DNA of 64,000 bases from Clostridiales bacterium (GCA_014799665.1 JAAVHP010000004.1:1-64000); one strand, 5' to 3'; positions 17,664 through 27,267 are shown, numbered from the stretch's first letter. Numbers and translations: made by a program. Notes: a model not told the origin generated them from the letters alone.

Positions 17664-18045
17664 AGTTAACTCCTTAGAATAATTGATATACTCATTTTAC
17701 AACAAATATATATACTTGTATTGTAAAAAAGCGACAATCATATCTTTCAGTAATTTAAATTATATCACAGATAAAAGATAGAAGCAATAAATCATACACA
17801 GTATAAAATGTCGCTATGGCGGGTGCGCGGGTATAACAAGTGTGCCGTACCATAAGCAATACAGAGTTGTGCGCGGAAATCACGCACGGGCTTCGGCATT
17901 CGCCGAGCGCCTAGCAGTCAATACAAGACAAAAATACTTGCTTTCGATGATGTTTTTGGCGTAGTATTTACAAAGTTACCGCGCGGCGAAATGGCGTTGC
18001 TATTTTGATAGTCTAGTTTTTTACTGCAATACTGTTTATTGTAAA
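17664..18045. other. non-coding gap
   Basis: 382 bp without a supported gene. The first part should contain the promoter of the VOC gene on the minus strand. The middle is GC-richer with short imperfect palindromes but no recognisable RNA or element. Confidence 0.5.
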
Positions 18046-18249
18046 TTACTTCGCCTCGCTACTCACCCAAATCGTATTGCCCACCAACGCAAAAACGCAC
18101 CCTTTGGGTGCGCCTTGCGTTGGTGGAGCATTAGTAACCAAAAACGAATTTTCCACGATAAATTGAATTTCTAAATTGTTTTCCTGCGGTATCATAATTC
18201 CATATGTCAAATATATTTTTTCAGAAAGTTGGACTATTCCTTCAAACAT
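18046..18249 (-). CDS. doubtful short hypothetical ORF running into a hairpin repeat
   Basis: 67 codons. The first 38 residues look like ordinary protein sequence; the rest is encoded by the hairpin repeat at 18078-18130 and its flank. No good ribosome site precedes the ATG. Most likely the remnant of a gene whose 3' end was replaced by the repeat, or chance. Confidence 0.25.
   Translation of the reverse strand: MFEGIVQLSEKIYLTYGIMIPQENNLEIQFIVENSFLVTNAPPTQGAPKGCVFALVGNTIWVSSEAK
18078..18130. repeat. nested hairpin repeat, copy 2
   Basis: A 12-bp perfect outer stem (CCACCAACGCAA with TTGCGTTGGTGG) encloses a 7-bp perfect inner stem (CGCACCC with GGGTGCG) around a TTT loop. It is better preserved than the copy at 17139, which has mismatches in the outer stem. 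Confidence 0.75.
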
Positions 18250-18370
18250 TAATACACTTCTAAATTACTTTTTATCGTACAACCAATTACAGTATACGTA
18301 TACAATTTATGCAACTGCAAAAACTAATTTGACACAATAACGGGCATTTAATTTATTTAGCAACAAATTG

Positions 18371-19570
18371 TTAAATCTCCAAAAAATCGTCACAGATGTG
18401 CATACTACGTTTATATTCTTTACCATTTTTCATCGAATCGTTTGTCATATATGTAATAACATTATATTCATCCAACATTTTTAATACATCCATGTTTGGA
18501 TGCGGATCTTTCATATTGCCAAACGTGCGGTTATCGTGCGAGATTATAGCATACTTAGGATTAATCTTTGATAGAATAGGTCTACTGGTATTATTTTTGC
18601 TCCCGTGATGTGAAACTTTGAGATAATCCGCACTAATATCTATATTACTCCGAGTTAGTCGCCTAAATACTCGTTTACTAGCATCACCCGCCAAAAGATA
18701 TTGACATCCCTTGTGTTTCGCTTTTAGTACAACACAAGAATCATGCGCTCGGTCAACATATTTTTCATGGACTGCTCTAAATGTAGATCTTGACGGATGT
18801 CCGGTAAAAGTTTCAAGTTGTTTATAATTGCCGGAGATAAATTTGAGTAATGTCCCGCATGCATACTGTGTACGCTCAACATGTCTCGAATAATCGGATT
18901 CATTAAATGGTTGCCCACTTTCATGTAAAAACATTGCAGAGAATCTGTGATCAACACCGTGACCATGTCTTACCGATTCTACATAATTAGTCAATTTATC
19001 AGCAAAATCTTCTTTAAAAAGTGAAAAGAACATGTCTTTACAATCGGACATGGAAATTTCATTACAGAAATCAAGATCAGCTTGCGCAAGTGCCGGATTA
19101 AGAAACATAATGTGATTGCATAAACGATCACCTTCGGCTACAAAGCGCAAATTAATGTGTGTGTCGCTCCCAGGTGAATTTACAAAGTCTAATACAGATT
19201 TCAAGAATAGCTGTGAATCGACTACTTGGTTTAGCTCCGATATGTATTCGCCACAACCACGCGCGCCCTGCATGCCCTTAAGATTTAATAGCGCTCGCGC
19301 AATTAGTCCTATTTCGTTGAAATCATACGGGACAAACAAATTGGATATTTGATTTAGTTTATTAAAAAAATACTTAATGCCATTTATATGGTCGGCATGA
19401 TGGTGCGTCAAAATGATATTTACATCATCATTCTGATCGATTTCTTTTGTAACATCGATATGACCGGGACCGAGATCTACAAAATACATTTTAGCTCTAT
19501 GTTTGCATTCCAACGGGCGTATCACCATACAGTCGCCTTGCCCAACATTTAACACCTTTAAGTATGCCAT
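18371..19570 (-). CDS. ComEC/Rec2-like metallo-beta-lactamase-fold hydrolase
   Basis: 399 residues. The N-terminal LNVGQGDCMVI and VDLGPG and the metal motif THHHADH (near residues 55-61) define the MBL fold of the ComEC/Rec2 C-terminal type. The later LLAGDAS and LKVSHHGSKNNTS segments supply the remaining ligands. There are no membrane segments, so it is not the competence channel itself but a free-standing soluble hydrolase, probably a phosphodiesterase or nuclease. An insertion around residues 150-260 is longer than in minimal members. Such stand-alone proteins are common in accessory DNA, sometimes beside defence genes. It has its own promoter and lies next to a tRNA gene. Confidence 0.85.
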   Translation of the reverse strand: MAYLKVLNVGQGDCMVIRPLECKHRAKMYFVDLGPGHIDVTKEIDQNDDVNIILTHHHADHINGIKYFFNKLNQISNLFVPYDFNEIGLIARALLNLKGMQGARGCGEYISELNQVVDSQLFLKSVLDFVNSPGSDTHINLRFVAEGDRLCNHIMFLNPALAQADLDFCNEISMSDCKDMFFSLFKEDFADKLTNYVESVRHGHGVDHRFSAMFLHESGQPFNESDYSRHVERTQYACGTLLKFISGNYKQLETFTGHPSRSTFRAVHEKYVDRAHDSCVVLKAKHKGCQYLLAGDASKRVFRRLTRSNIDISADYLKVSHHGSKNNTSRPILSKINPKYAIISHDNRTFGNMKDPHPNMDVLKMLDEYNVITYMTNDSMKNGKEYKRSMHICDDFLEI

Positions 19571-19657
19571 AAATCCTTTCCTACTTTTGTTTTCACGCTT
19601 TAGCTGGTTTTATAAATACAATACGGGATTCCGCCAAAGCCTTTATACTATACAAAC

Positions 19658-19686
19658 ATTATACAATGTGCAAAGAAAAAAGTCAA
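19658..19686 (-). promoter_or_regulatory. sigma-A promoter of the MBL gene
   Basis: On the minus strand, TTGACT (19681-19686) and TATAAT (19658-19663) are separated by 17 bp, about 90 bp upstream of the start. Confidence 0.7.
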
Positions 19687-19713
19687 TGTCGAATTTAAAA
19701 ACTCGCAAACAAA

Positions 19714-19748
19714 AAACCTAAAACAAAGTGGTTCGTTTTAGGTTTTTT
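19714..19748 (-). terminator. terminator after tRNA-Val
   Basis: AAACCTAAAAC pairs with GTTTTAGGTTT around a 9-10 nt loop, with T-runs on both sides, immediately after the CCA end of the tRNA. It can also terminate transcripts from the opposite strand. Confidence 0.75.
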
Positions 19749-19823
19749 TGGTGGGCAATACAGGGTTCGAACCTGTGACTTCTACCATGTGAAGGTAGCA
19801 CTCTCCCGCTGAGTTAATTGCCC
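19749..19823 (-). tRNA. tRNA-Val(CAC)
   Basis: 75 nt including an encoded CCA. Acceptor stem GGGCAAT / ATTGCCC, D-stem ACTC / GAGT, anticodon stem CTACC / GGTAG around loop TTCACAT (anticodon CAC), variable loop AAGTC, T-stem ACAGG / CCTGT with loop TTCGAAC, discriminator A. All stems pair fully. Confidence 0.95.
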
Positions 19824-20079
19824 GTAAAAGTATTTTGTTCGTATGTAATTCTATCATGAAAAGTCGGCGTTGTCAAGCGAATAGCCTGGAATTTCGAGCG
19901 CCTGGGGGATATTCTTTGCCGCCGTGGTTTTCGCCATCCGCTCTATCATTATATAATATATATACGCAGCTGATCGGGGTGGCGGGCGGCAGAAATTTTA
20001 CTAAAACTATTGACAAGCATTTTGGCGTGTGATAAAATATATGAGCCTGATTATATGAAAATGGGCGAGAGGTAGGTAA
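19824..20079. other. gap between the tRNA and the lipoprotein gene
   Basis: Holds the tRNA promoter region on one side and the lipoprotein promoter near 20010 on the other. No integrase gene or attachment-site repeat was seen beside the tRNA. Confidence 0.5.
20010..20038 (+). promoter_or_regulatory. sigma-A promoter of the lipoprotein-pullulanase operon
   Basis: TTGACA (20010-20015), 17-bp spacer, TAAAAT (20033-20038), about 40 bp before the start codon. Confidence 0.75.
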
Positions 20080-21888
20080 ATGATGAAGAAAAGAAGAAGC
20101 GGCTTTATTGCCGTTGTCGCCGTTATCCTATTGCTGGGCACGCTAACTTGGTTAGTCGGCTGTTCAAAAAACAATAGGGGGAACCAGCTCGACAGTGTTG
20201 ACGCGAACAGCATTAAAATCGTAGAAACCAACGAGTCGTTTGCCATCAGCTGGCACGCGGTTACGAACGCCGACAAGTATAAGCTCGAAATTACCGGCAA
20301 CGAGACGATTGTCTCCGATTATCTTGCAATCAACCTGCGTTCGGTTCAGGGCTTTACTTTCCCTGCGAGCGGCGAGTTTACGATATCCATAACGGCGCAA
20401 GGCGACGGCTACGCCGATTCGGCGCCTACAACTATTCCTTACAAAACGGAGGGAGTTCAATTGGCAAGCCCCGAGATAACTGCTTTTGAAAACGGCGTAA
20501 TCCAATGGAAACCGAGTAACGCTGTCGCTTCATACGAAGTAAAGGTGGACAACGTTACCGTGAGCGCCAACGCATCCGATTGCCGATACGATTTATCTTC
20601 ATTGACGGGATTGAAGCGCGTTGAAATTATCGCGCACGGCGACGAGGTTTGGACTTATTCGAGCGGCGCGACCGCGCTCGCTTACAACGCTTCAAGTAAA
20701 GCGCTTGAATTTTTGCCGGTAACCGATTGCTCTATTAAGGACGACAAACTCGTTTGGGGCGCGGTCGGCGGCGCCAAGGCGTACAAGGTAGTCGATATCG
20801 AGATGAACTCGGTGACGGTCACCGACACAAGCTACGATATTGCCGACAAGCTGTTAATTTACGGCGTATATCCCATTAGCGGCAAGGAGCTTATTAATAG
20901 CGCGACGGTTCAGCTTGCGCCTATAAAATACCTCGACGGCGAGGGCACGGCGCAGAACCCGTACAAGATCAAAACGATATTGGATCTGCGCACAATAGAT
21001 TACTACGAAACCATCTACGCAGAACAGGTTGCTTCCAACAAGAACCTTCCGCGTAACGTTTACGAATTACAAAACGACATAGACTACTCCTACGTTCCCG
21101 TAGGCGACGACGAAACGAATATCCACACGCTCAAAGTTCCGTTCTTCGGCACGCTCGACGGCAAAGGTCATACGCTCAAAAACGTGCGTGTCGCTAACTA
21201 CGACGGCGGGTACTGGTCGTTGTTCGATCGGCTCGTTCAGGGCTCGACCGTCAAAGATATTGTCTTTGACAGCCCCGAGATTTCGACCAAGCTCCAAGAC
21301 GAGGATCACCCGATCAATACCACGATAGCTACCGTGGCATACTATAATTACGGCACTGTTTCGGGCATTACCATAACCAACGCCAAATATGCGGCGGCGG
21401 GCGGCGAAATAGCCGGTATCGTTGCGCACAACTACGGCACCGTTTCGGACTGCACGCTCGGCGGCACATTCAAGATCGAAGACACCGAGCTTGAAAAACA
21501 GGCGTGCTACGAGGTAGCGGGCATCGTTCTCGAAAACCTCAAAGGCGGCAAGGTAACTAACAACACCGTTACCGAGTTTACAGCGGTCGGCACCACGTCC
21601 AAGGACGCGACCAAAAAGTCGTATTACAATCTCGGCATGGTCGGTGGCATCGTGGCGTACGCACGTGCGGGCAGCGTCACCACCGGCAACAAGTACACTA
21701 AGATAACCGTTACGAACGCAAATGCGTCTTCCTATACGGTAGGCGGTATCATAGCGAGTAACGCTTCGGGTACACAAAACGGCAACACGGCGGGCGAACT
21801 GACCGCCAACAACACGAAGGCTACCGCAACCACGGGCTCCGGTTCGCGTGCGCTCGGTACGCTCATAGGCAAGACCGCTTCGGTTTAA
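20080..21888 (+). CDS. lipoprotein with fibronectin-like and GLUG-like repeats
   Basis: 602 residues. The signal peptide ends in a lipobox, L-V-G-C28, so the protein should be a lipid-anchored surface protein. Residues about 45-285 show three strand-rich units with 'F.ISWHAVTNADKYKLEI'-type phrases, the form of fibronectin type III or Ig-like spacers. Residues about 290-600 are a GLUG-type domain: 'GTLDGKGHTLKNVRV' followed by repeated 'G.I.AHNYGTVS.C' coils. The pullulanase gene follows 15 bp after the stop, so this is probably its surface partner, perhaps a glycan-binding or cell-wall-binding protein. RBS GAGAGGTAGG is upstream; start at 20080 or one codon later. Confidence 0.85.
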   Translation: MMKKRRSGFIAVVAVILLLGTLTWLVGCSKNNRGNQLDSVDANSIKIVETNESFAISWHAVTNADKYKLEITGNETIVSDYLAINLRSVQGFTFPASGEFTISITAQGDGYADSAPTTIPYKTEGVQLASPEITAFENGVIQWKPSNAVASYEVKVDNVTVSANASDCRYDLSSLTGLKRVEIIAHGDEVWTYSSGATALAYNASSKALEFLPVTDCSIKDDKLVWGAVGGAKAYKVVDIEMNSVTVTDTSYDIADKLLIYGVYPISGKELINSATVQLAPIKYLDGEGTAQNPYKIKTILDLRTIDYYETIYAEQVASNKNLPRNVYELQNDIDYSYVPVGDDETNIHTLKVPFFGTLDGKGHTLKNVRVANYDGGYWSLFDRLVQGSTVKDIVFDSPEISTKLQDEDHPINTTIATVAYYNYGTVSGITITNAKYAAAGGEIAGIVAHNYGTVSDCTLGGTFKIEDTELEKQACYEVAGIVLENLKGGKVTNNTVTEFTAVGTTSKDATKKSYYNLGMVGGIVAYARAGSVTTGNKYTKITVTNANASSYTVGGIIASNASGTQNGNTAGELTANNTKATATTGSGSRALGTLIGKTASV

Positions 21889-21903
21889 CGGGGGTAGGGA
21901 ATT

Positions 21904-24678
21904 ATGATGAGAACTAATAAAAGAATAGGTATAAAATACATTATCGTAACGGCGATACTGCTGATCGCGCTTCTCGCGGCGGGCATGCTGTTCGCGCGCG
22001 GCGGTTCGGCGGTCACGGCCGACAACAACCCCACGTTGACGATCCACGTTTACGATCCCGCTCAGGAATATTCGAAGATAACGGGCTGGGTATGGATAGG
22101 CAACAGCTCCGACGAACGTCCGTTCGACGCGCAACCGCTCGAAGACGAGCAGTTCAAAAAAGACGATAACGTAGCGCGCGCCATTAATATCGAGCTTACT
22201 CAAAGAGAGTTCGAGCAGCTCAAAAACGGCACTAAACTCGGCTTCCTCGTCGTAGTCAAAAAGGCGGAAACGGGCGGCTGGGACAACAAGTACGACAAAG
22301 AGAGCATGGGCGACTGCTTGGTCGATCTGTCCGATAAGTTCGATGCCAACAACCACGCCGACGTTTATTTCGTGCGCAAAGACTCCGACGTATACACAAA
22401 CCTTGAGGAAGCTAAAATGGCTCTTGAAAAAATCATAAGCGCAAAATTCACGAATAAAACGTCCATTTGGTTCGAGGCTTCGAGCGCGATCAGAAACGGC
22501 GCTAAGGTAACGCTCACTGTAAACGGCGACGCGGTAGCCACGGCGAACGCCAAGGTCAACCCCGAAACTTCGGAATACAAAGCAACGGCTTTGTTCCCGG
22601 GTCTTAAATTCGATTTCGAAACCAACTACCGTATTTCGGTTGCGGGCTATCCCAAGGACGCCGCTATATCCAAATCGACTCTGATAGATACTTCGGAATT
22701 TATAACGCAGTTCGAAACGGCGGGTACGCAAGATGCCGTGCTCGGCGCGGTCATATCCGCCGATAAGAAAACGACTACATTCCGCTTGTGGGCGCCACTC
22801 TCCACAGAAACTACGCTCAATCTTTACAAGGACGGAAGCGAGGAAACGGCTTACGACGTCATTACGATGGAAAAGGCGCTTGTTCAAGGCAAGTGGGGCG
22901 GCATCTGGGAAGCCGTGATTGAGGAAAACCTTAACGGCACCTATTACACTTATACGGTCAACAATACGGGCGCGCCCGTAGAAACAATCGACCCGTACGC
23001 CAAAGCGTGCGGCGTGAACGGCGACCGCGGTATGGTTATAGATTTTTCTACTGCTAACCCGACCGGTTGGGACAAAGATAAACATTTGTATGCGACTAAC
23101 GCGACCAATGCCGACACCCCCATACTTTGGGAAGTTCAGGTAAAAGACTTCTCGGCGTCGCCCGACTCGGGCATGAAGTACAAGGGCAAATTCCTTGCGT
23201 TCACCGAGCAGAACACGACGGTTCCCGGGACCGATCTTAAAACGGGCTTGAATTACCTTAAAGACCTTGGCATTACTTACGTTCACCTTAACCCCGTTTA
23301 CGATTTCGCGACCATCGACGAGCGCGAGACCACGAACGCAGACAACACAAAGGATAACTTCAACTGGGGTTACGACCCGCAGAACTACAACATTCCCGAA
23401 GGCTCGTACTCGACCGATCCCACTCGCGGCGAGGTTAGAATTAACGAGTTCAAGCAGATGGTCATGGCTCTGCACCAAGCGGGTATCGGCGTAGTTATGG
23501 ACGTCGTTTACAACCACACATATCAGACTCAGGGTCAGGCGCTCCACGACACGCTGCCGTACTACTACCACCGCACGAACAAGGACGGTGGCTTCGAGAA
23601 CGGCGCGGGCTGCGGCAACGAGACCGCTTCCGAACGCACGATGGTTCGTAAGTATATAGTCGACTCGGTCAAGTTCTGGGCGGAGGAGTATCACATCGAC
23701 GGCTTCCGTTTCGACCTTATGGGTCTTCACGACGTAGCTACGATACAGGCAGTGCGCGACGCGCTCGACACCATTGACGGCGGCAAGGGCAAGCAGTTGC
23801 TTGTTTACGGCGAGCCGTGGTCGGCTGACGGATCGTACACGCCTTATTCGTGGACGACGCGCAAGAACGCCACTTCGTCGGCTTCGACTAAGATCGGCAA
23901 GTATATGAACAACTCGAACAATAACCTTATCAAGCATTTGTTCGCAGGCTTCAGCAACGACTATCCGCGCAGCATGGATAAGCTTCCCGAGCGCGTCGCG
24001 GTGTTCAACGACACCGGTCGCGACGGTATGCGCGGCAACGTTTGGGACGGCGTAACCGGCAAAGGCTGGGTAAACGGCACCAAGGGCGAGGTCAGCTCCG
24101 TTCAGAGACTGCTTGAAGGCGGCGCAGGCACTTCGGGTTCGGGCATGTACACCGGCTCGGGCGCAAAATGTATAGCGTACGCTGCGGCGCACGATAACTA
24201 CACGCTTTGGGATCAACTGGTTGGTTCGCGTCACGGCGAAACCACGCCCGTTCAGTACGATATAGCAGACGCTACTCGTATTAAACAGTGCAAGCTCATA
24301 TCCGCGGCATACCTTATGAGCGCGGGCGTTCCGTTCATGCTCGCGGGCGAGGAAATGGGCAGGACGAAGTACGGCAACGAAAACTCGTACAACTCGCCGT
24401 ATAAGCTCAACATGATCAACTGGTCGCGCCAGGAAGCGTTCAGCGACTTGTATAATCACTTCAAGAAGCTTATTGCGGCGCGTAAGCAATACAGCAGTCA
24501 GCTGTTCTCGTACAGCAAGTCGATAAATCCTAACTTCTGCTACGCTACGAGAAACGAAGGCGACGGTTCGACCGGTGCGCTTCACTTCGAACGCGGCACT
24601 ACCACCAAGCTCGAACTCGACCTCAATCCCTCGACCTGGCAGTGCTCGGTCAAGATCGGCGGCAAGTCGGTACTGTAA
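21904..24678 (+). CDS. pulA: extracellular type I pullulanase (GH13)
   Basis: 924 residues. A signal peptide covers about residues 1-39. A pullulanase-associated/CBM41-like domain (TLTIHVYDP...GWVWIGN) follows to about 150, then a linker domain, then a CBM48-like domain near 278-350 (FRLWAPLS). The catalytic barrel carries the GH13 motifs: DVVYNHT (533-539), GFRFDLMGL (nucleophile D604), YGEPW (acid/base E637) and AAHDNYT (D764). The phrase FNWGYDPQNYN is characteristic of alpha-1,6-debranching enzymes. It should release maltodextrins from pullulan, starch or glycogen outside the cell. The C-terminal beta domain is short and no cell-wall anchor is visible, so retention may depend on the upstream lipoprotein or on the signal region acting as an anchor. 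Confidence 0.92.
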   Translation: MMRTNKRIGIKYIIVTAILLIALLAAGMLFARGGSAVTADNNPTLTIHVYDPAQEYSKITGWVWIGNSSDERPFDAQPLEDEQFKKDDNVARAINIELTQREFEQLKNGTKLGFLVVVKKAETGGWDNKYDKESMGDCLVDLSDKFDANNHADVYFVRKDSDVYTNLEEAKMALEKIISAKFTNKTSIWFEASSAIRNGAKVTLTVNGDAVATANAKVNPETSEYKATALFPGLKFDFETNYRISVAGYPKDAAISKSTLIDTSEFITQFETAGTQDAVLGAVISADKKTTTFRLWAPLSTETTLNLYKDGSEETAYDVITMEKALVQGKWGGIWEAVIEENLNGTYYTYTVNNTGAPVETIDPYAKACGVNGDRGMVIDFSTANPTGWDKDKHLYATNATNADTPILWEVQVKDFSASPDSGMKYKGKFLAFTEQNTTVPGTDLKTGLNYLKDLGITYVHLNPVYDFATIDERETTNADNTKDNFNWGYDPQNYNIPEGSYSTDPTRGEVRINEFKQMVMALHQAGIGVVMDVVYNHTYQTQGQALHDTLPYYYHRTNKDGGFENGAGCGNETASERTMVRKYIVDSVKFWAEEYHIDGFRFDLMGLHDVATIQAVRDALDTIDGGKGKQLLVYGEPWSADGSYTPYSWTTRKNATSSASTKIGKYMNNSNNNLIKHLFAGFSNDYPRSMDKLPERVAVFNDTGRDGMRGNVWDGVTGKGWVNGTKGEVSSVQRLLEGGAGTSGSGMYTGSGAKCIAYAAAHDNYTLWDQLVGSRHGETTPVQYDIADATRIKQCKLISAAYLMSAGVPFMLAGEEMGRTKYGNENSYNSPYKLNMINWSRQEAFSDLYNHFKKLIAARKQYSSQLFSYSKSINPNFCYATRNEGDGSTGALHFERGTTTKLELDLNPSTWQCSVKIGGKSVL

Positions 24679-24706
24679 TTAATTAGGAATTAGAAATTAG
24701 TAATTC
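24677..24706. repeat. AATTAGGAATTAG dispersed repeat
   Basis: Runs of the unit AATTAGGAATTAG or AATTAGTAATTAG recur near 24796, 36455, 36682, 50728, 50800, 53671 and 56328; the 62159 gap holds a related TTACGAATTACG form. They often border other hairpins. Confidence 0.65.
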
Positions 24707-24751
24707 CCTCATCCACCACTTCGTGGTCCCCCTTCCCCAATTGGGGAAGGC
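24706..24751. repeat. CCTTCCCC double-hairpin repeat, copy 1
   Basis: CCCTCATCC, then ACCACTTCGTGGT, then CCTTCCCCAATTGGGGAAGG: two adjacent hairpins. Related copies are at 47910-47951 and, inverted, 41841-41880. Confidence 0.7.
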
Positions 24752-24796
24752 AAGAGCGGTTGTGCCGAACGGTTCGGTACAACCGCTCTTTTTGTT
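24752..24796 (+). terminator. terminator of the pullulanase operon
   Basis: AAGAGCGGTTGT pairs with ACAACCGCTCTT, followed by TTTTTGTTT. A long, strong rho-independent hairpin. Confidence 0.85.
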
Positions 24797-24994
24797 TAAT
24801 TAGGAATTGTGAATTAGTAATTAGGAATTAAAAGGGATACGGCTCGACTACCCGAAAACCCGCCCTCTCCGTTGGTGAGGTTAAAAAATGGAATATTCTT
24901 GTTTGCTTTTCCTAGTTGGCGTAGAGAAATAAGTAACACAACGATAGTACTCGGGTGTAACGCAAAACGAATTACCCTATGCCAACACCCGACA

Positions 24995-25036
24995 CTAAAA
25001 GTTTTCTTGCCTACTTCTTTTACAAAAGAAGTAGGG
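24995..25036. repeat. ACTTCTTTT-AAAAGAAGT palindromic repeat
   Basis: AAAGTTTTCTTGCCTACTTCTTTTACAAAAGAAGTAGGG, in parts: an AAAGTTTTCTTGCC lead and a CTACTTCTTTT / AAAAGAAGTAG palindrome. The same unit recurs at 31852, 31937, 39001 (decayed), 39103, 41735 (inverted) and 44762. Confidence 0.75.
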
Positions 25037-25101
25037 AAAAGGGTTGCAAAAAAGTGTTCATTGTGGTAAACTAAAACCAACTAATTCCACGGAAGGGTAT
25101 A

Positions 25102-27267
25102 ATGGAAAAAGTCGAAGAACCTACCGTATTGTTCGGTAAATCCAAATGGATATGGACGCTTGACGCGACCAAAAAGAACAGCAACGTAATATTTCGTCGC
25201 ACTTTCTCGTTCGGTCAGGACAAACCGCCCGCACGCGCGATCTGCCGCGTCGCCTGCGATACGCACTACTATATGTACGTTAACGGCAATGCCGTGGTCT
25301 GGTGCGGCGGGTTCAACCGCGGCAAGAAAGCGTACTACGACGAGTTCGACATAGCCAAGTACCTTATCAAAGGCGATAACGTTATAGTCTTTCATTGTCA
25401 ATACTACGGCAACTCGGGCAGGGACCTGGAAACCACGTCCCGCGCGGGCTTCATCTTCGAATGCAACGACTTAGAGATATATAGCGACAGGTCGTTCACC
25501 GTATACGAGAGCCGCGCGTTCAAAACCCCGCGCTCGTCCAACTGCTGCTATGCGGGCTGGGACGTCAACTACGACGCGTCGCTCGAAGGCCAGATCCAGA
25601 ACGTTCTCGACCCGTCGTTCAACTCGTCGCTATTTCAGGCCGCGAGCGAGCTCGACATATATCCCGACGGCATAATCGGCGTGCTCCAACCCCGTCCGCT
25701 CCCGCTCGAAAAATTCTCGCCGCAGCCCGTCATAGGCAAACCTAAAAAAGTCAGCGACCAGTTCAGCGGCGACAAGTATATCATTCGTCTTCCTCGTGAA
25801 ATGCGCTTAACGCCGTACATGGAAGTTACGGGCAACGGTCAGGAAAAAATAACGATCACCACCGACCGCACGGCATGCATGGGCAGCTTCGGCGACGAGG
25901 TAAGCACGTACTACGCGCACTCGGTAACGTACACCACCAAACCCACGCTCAACGTGTTCGAGTGCATGCTCCCGATGACGGGCGAGGAACTGATATTTTC
26001 CATGCCGCGCTCGGTCAAGGTCCTTAAACTCGGCTACCGCGAGATCGGCTACGACACCGCGCCCACGTGCGAGTTCTCGACCGAAGGCGGACGACTGGAC
26101 ACCCTGTTCAAGAAAGCTCAGAACACCCTGTATGCGTGCATGGGCTCGACGATAGTCGATACGCCCGAGCGCGACCGCTCCATGTGGCTGGGCGACGCGT
26201 CGCTCGCCGCGCGTGCGCTGTACCTTAGCTACTTCGACGCTAAGGACCTCGTTAAAAAAATCATCACCGATATTTTCGATTACGCCGAGGACAACGTTCT
26301 CTTCTCGTGCGTGCCGGGTAGCGTGCCTGTAGATATCCCCGCGCACGGACTCTTGGCTCTGTCCGAGTACGGCCTGTTCGCGCAGTACCGTAACTTCTCG
26401 GGCGATATAGACGTGTTCCGCTCGGATTTCTCGCGACTTGGCGAATACCTCATGCTCTGGGAAATGACCGAGCACGGCGTGCTCCCGCGCGAGGGAATGC
26501 GTAGCTGGTACGACAACCTTTACAATATCGACGGACTGCTCATAGAGAATGCGCTGTACTACTCGGCGTGTAAGTTCGTCAAGAGCGTCGGCATAGCCGT
26601 AGGCGAGCACGAGTACGACGAAGAACTCGAAGACCGCATGGCGAACATTGCCGACTATATAGAAAGCACCTGGGACGGACTGGGATACACCTCGAACGGC
26701 AACAGCTACGACGACAGAGCGAACGCGCTCATCGCGCTCGCGGGGCTCGTTCCGCAGGAGCGTAAAGCATCGGTCGTGCGCCTGCTGTCCGCAGTAGACA
26801 ATTCGTCGCCGTACATGGAATGGGCGGTCATCGAAGCATTGAGCATACTCGGTCGGCGCGACCTCGGTCGGCGCAGGTTCGACACCAAGTACGCGCTCCT
26901 CGCCGAAAGCGAAAGCAGCGTGCTCGGCGAGGACTTCAACGGCTTCGGCAGCGCGTGCCAGAGCTACCAGTCGGCGGTCATCTTTGAAGCGATCCAGCTT
27001 TTCGGCGGCATCGACATAACGGAAGGCGCAAAGAATATCGTCATCACGCCCGACTTCCGCGCTATTGAGAATATGCGCGTCTCGCTCAAACTCGCAAGCG
27101 GCACGCTCGACGTTCGGTATAAATACTCGCCGACGCGTATCGACATAATAATCGACAACGCGACTTCCGCCAAGCTCGAACTCGTTATCGAGCCGGAAAT
27201 GATCGGGCGCAGCGTCGAACGCCGCACTATCGTTATCAATAAGGGTAAGAACAAGTTTAGTATATAA
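25102..27267 (+). CDS. alpha-L-rhamnosidase-like glycoside hydrolase (GH78-type)
   Basis: 721 residues, no signal peptide, so probably cytosolic. Residues 1-230 are beta-rich with W/F-containing phrases (KWIWTLDATKKNSNVIFRRTF split across the first strand pair; YYMYVNGNAVVWCGGFNRG) like the N-terminal sandwich of family 78 enzymes. A conserved DTPERDRSMWLGD (353-365) lies at the start of the (alpha/alpha)6 barrel, where GH78 members have 'P-x-R-D-E-R...W-x-G-D'. The C-terminal beta domain is present. Expected to remove terminal rhamnose or a related sugar from imported oligosaccharides. Cysteine residues are common for a cytosolic enzyme. GGAAGGG precedes the ATG. The exact specificity is not readable. 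Confidence 0.78.
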   Translation: MEKVEEPTVLFGKSKWIWTLDATKKNSNVIFRRTFSFGQDKPPARAICRVACDTHYYMYVNGNAVVWCGGFNRGKKAYYDEFDIAKYLIKGDNVIVFHCQYYGNSGRDLETTSRAGFIFECNDLEIYSDRSFTVYESRAFKTPRSSNCCYAGWDVNYDASLEGQIQNVLDPSFNSSLFQAASELDIYPDGIIGVLQPRPLPLEKFSPQPVIGKPKKVSDQFSGDKYIIRLPREMRLTPYMEVTGNGQEKITITTDRTACMGSFGDEVSTYYAHSVTYTTKPTLNVFECMLPMTGEELIFSMPRSVKVLKLGYREIGYDTAPTCEFSTEGGRLDTLFKKAQNTLYACMGSTIVDTPERDRSMWLGDASLAARALYLSYFDAKDLVKKIITDIFDYAEDNVLFSCVPGSVPVDIPAHGLLALSEYGLFAQYRNFSGDIDVFRSDFSRLGEYLMLWEMTEHGVLPREGMRSWYDNLYNIDGLLIENALYYSACKFVKSVGIAVGEHEYDEELEDRMANIADYIESTWDGLGYTSNGNSYDDRANALIALAGLVPQERKASVVRLLSAVDNSSPYMEWAVIEALSILGRRDLGRRRFDTKYALLAESESSVLGEDFNGFGSACQSYQSAVIFEAIQLFGGIDITEGAKNIVITPDFRAIENMRVSLKLASGTLDVRYKYSPTRIDIIIDNATSAKLELVIEPEMIGRSVERRTIVINKGKNKFSI

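Larger units (their letters stand above)
24679..25101. other. repeat-filled gap after the pullulanase gene
   Basis: 423 bp with no gene. It holds two AATTAGGAATTAG-type blocks flanking a CCTTCCCC hairpin and the pullulanase terminator, then an AGAAGTAG palindrome just before the rhamnosidase-like gene. Short frames on both strands here are chance products of the repeats. Confidence 0.7.

Noticed and set aside
21067..24585. 1172-codon minus-strand frame opposite the lipoprotein and pullulanase genes
   Set aside because: The plus-strand genes have clear domains; the antisense frame is Arg/Val-rich and follows from codon use in a GC-richer gene.
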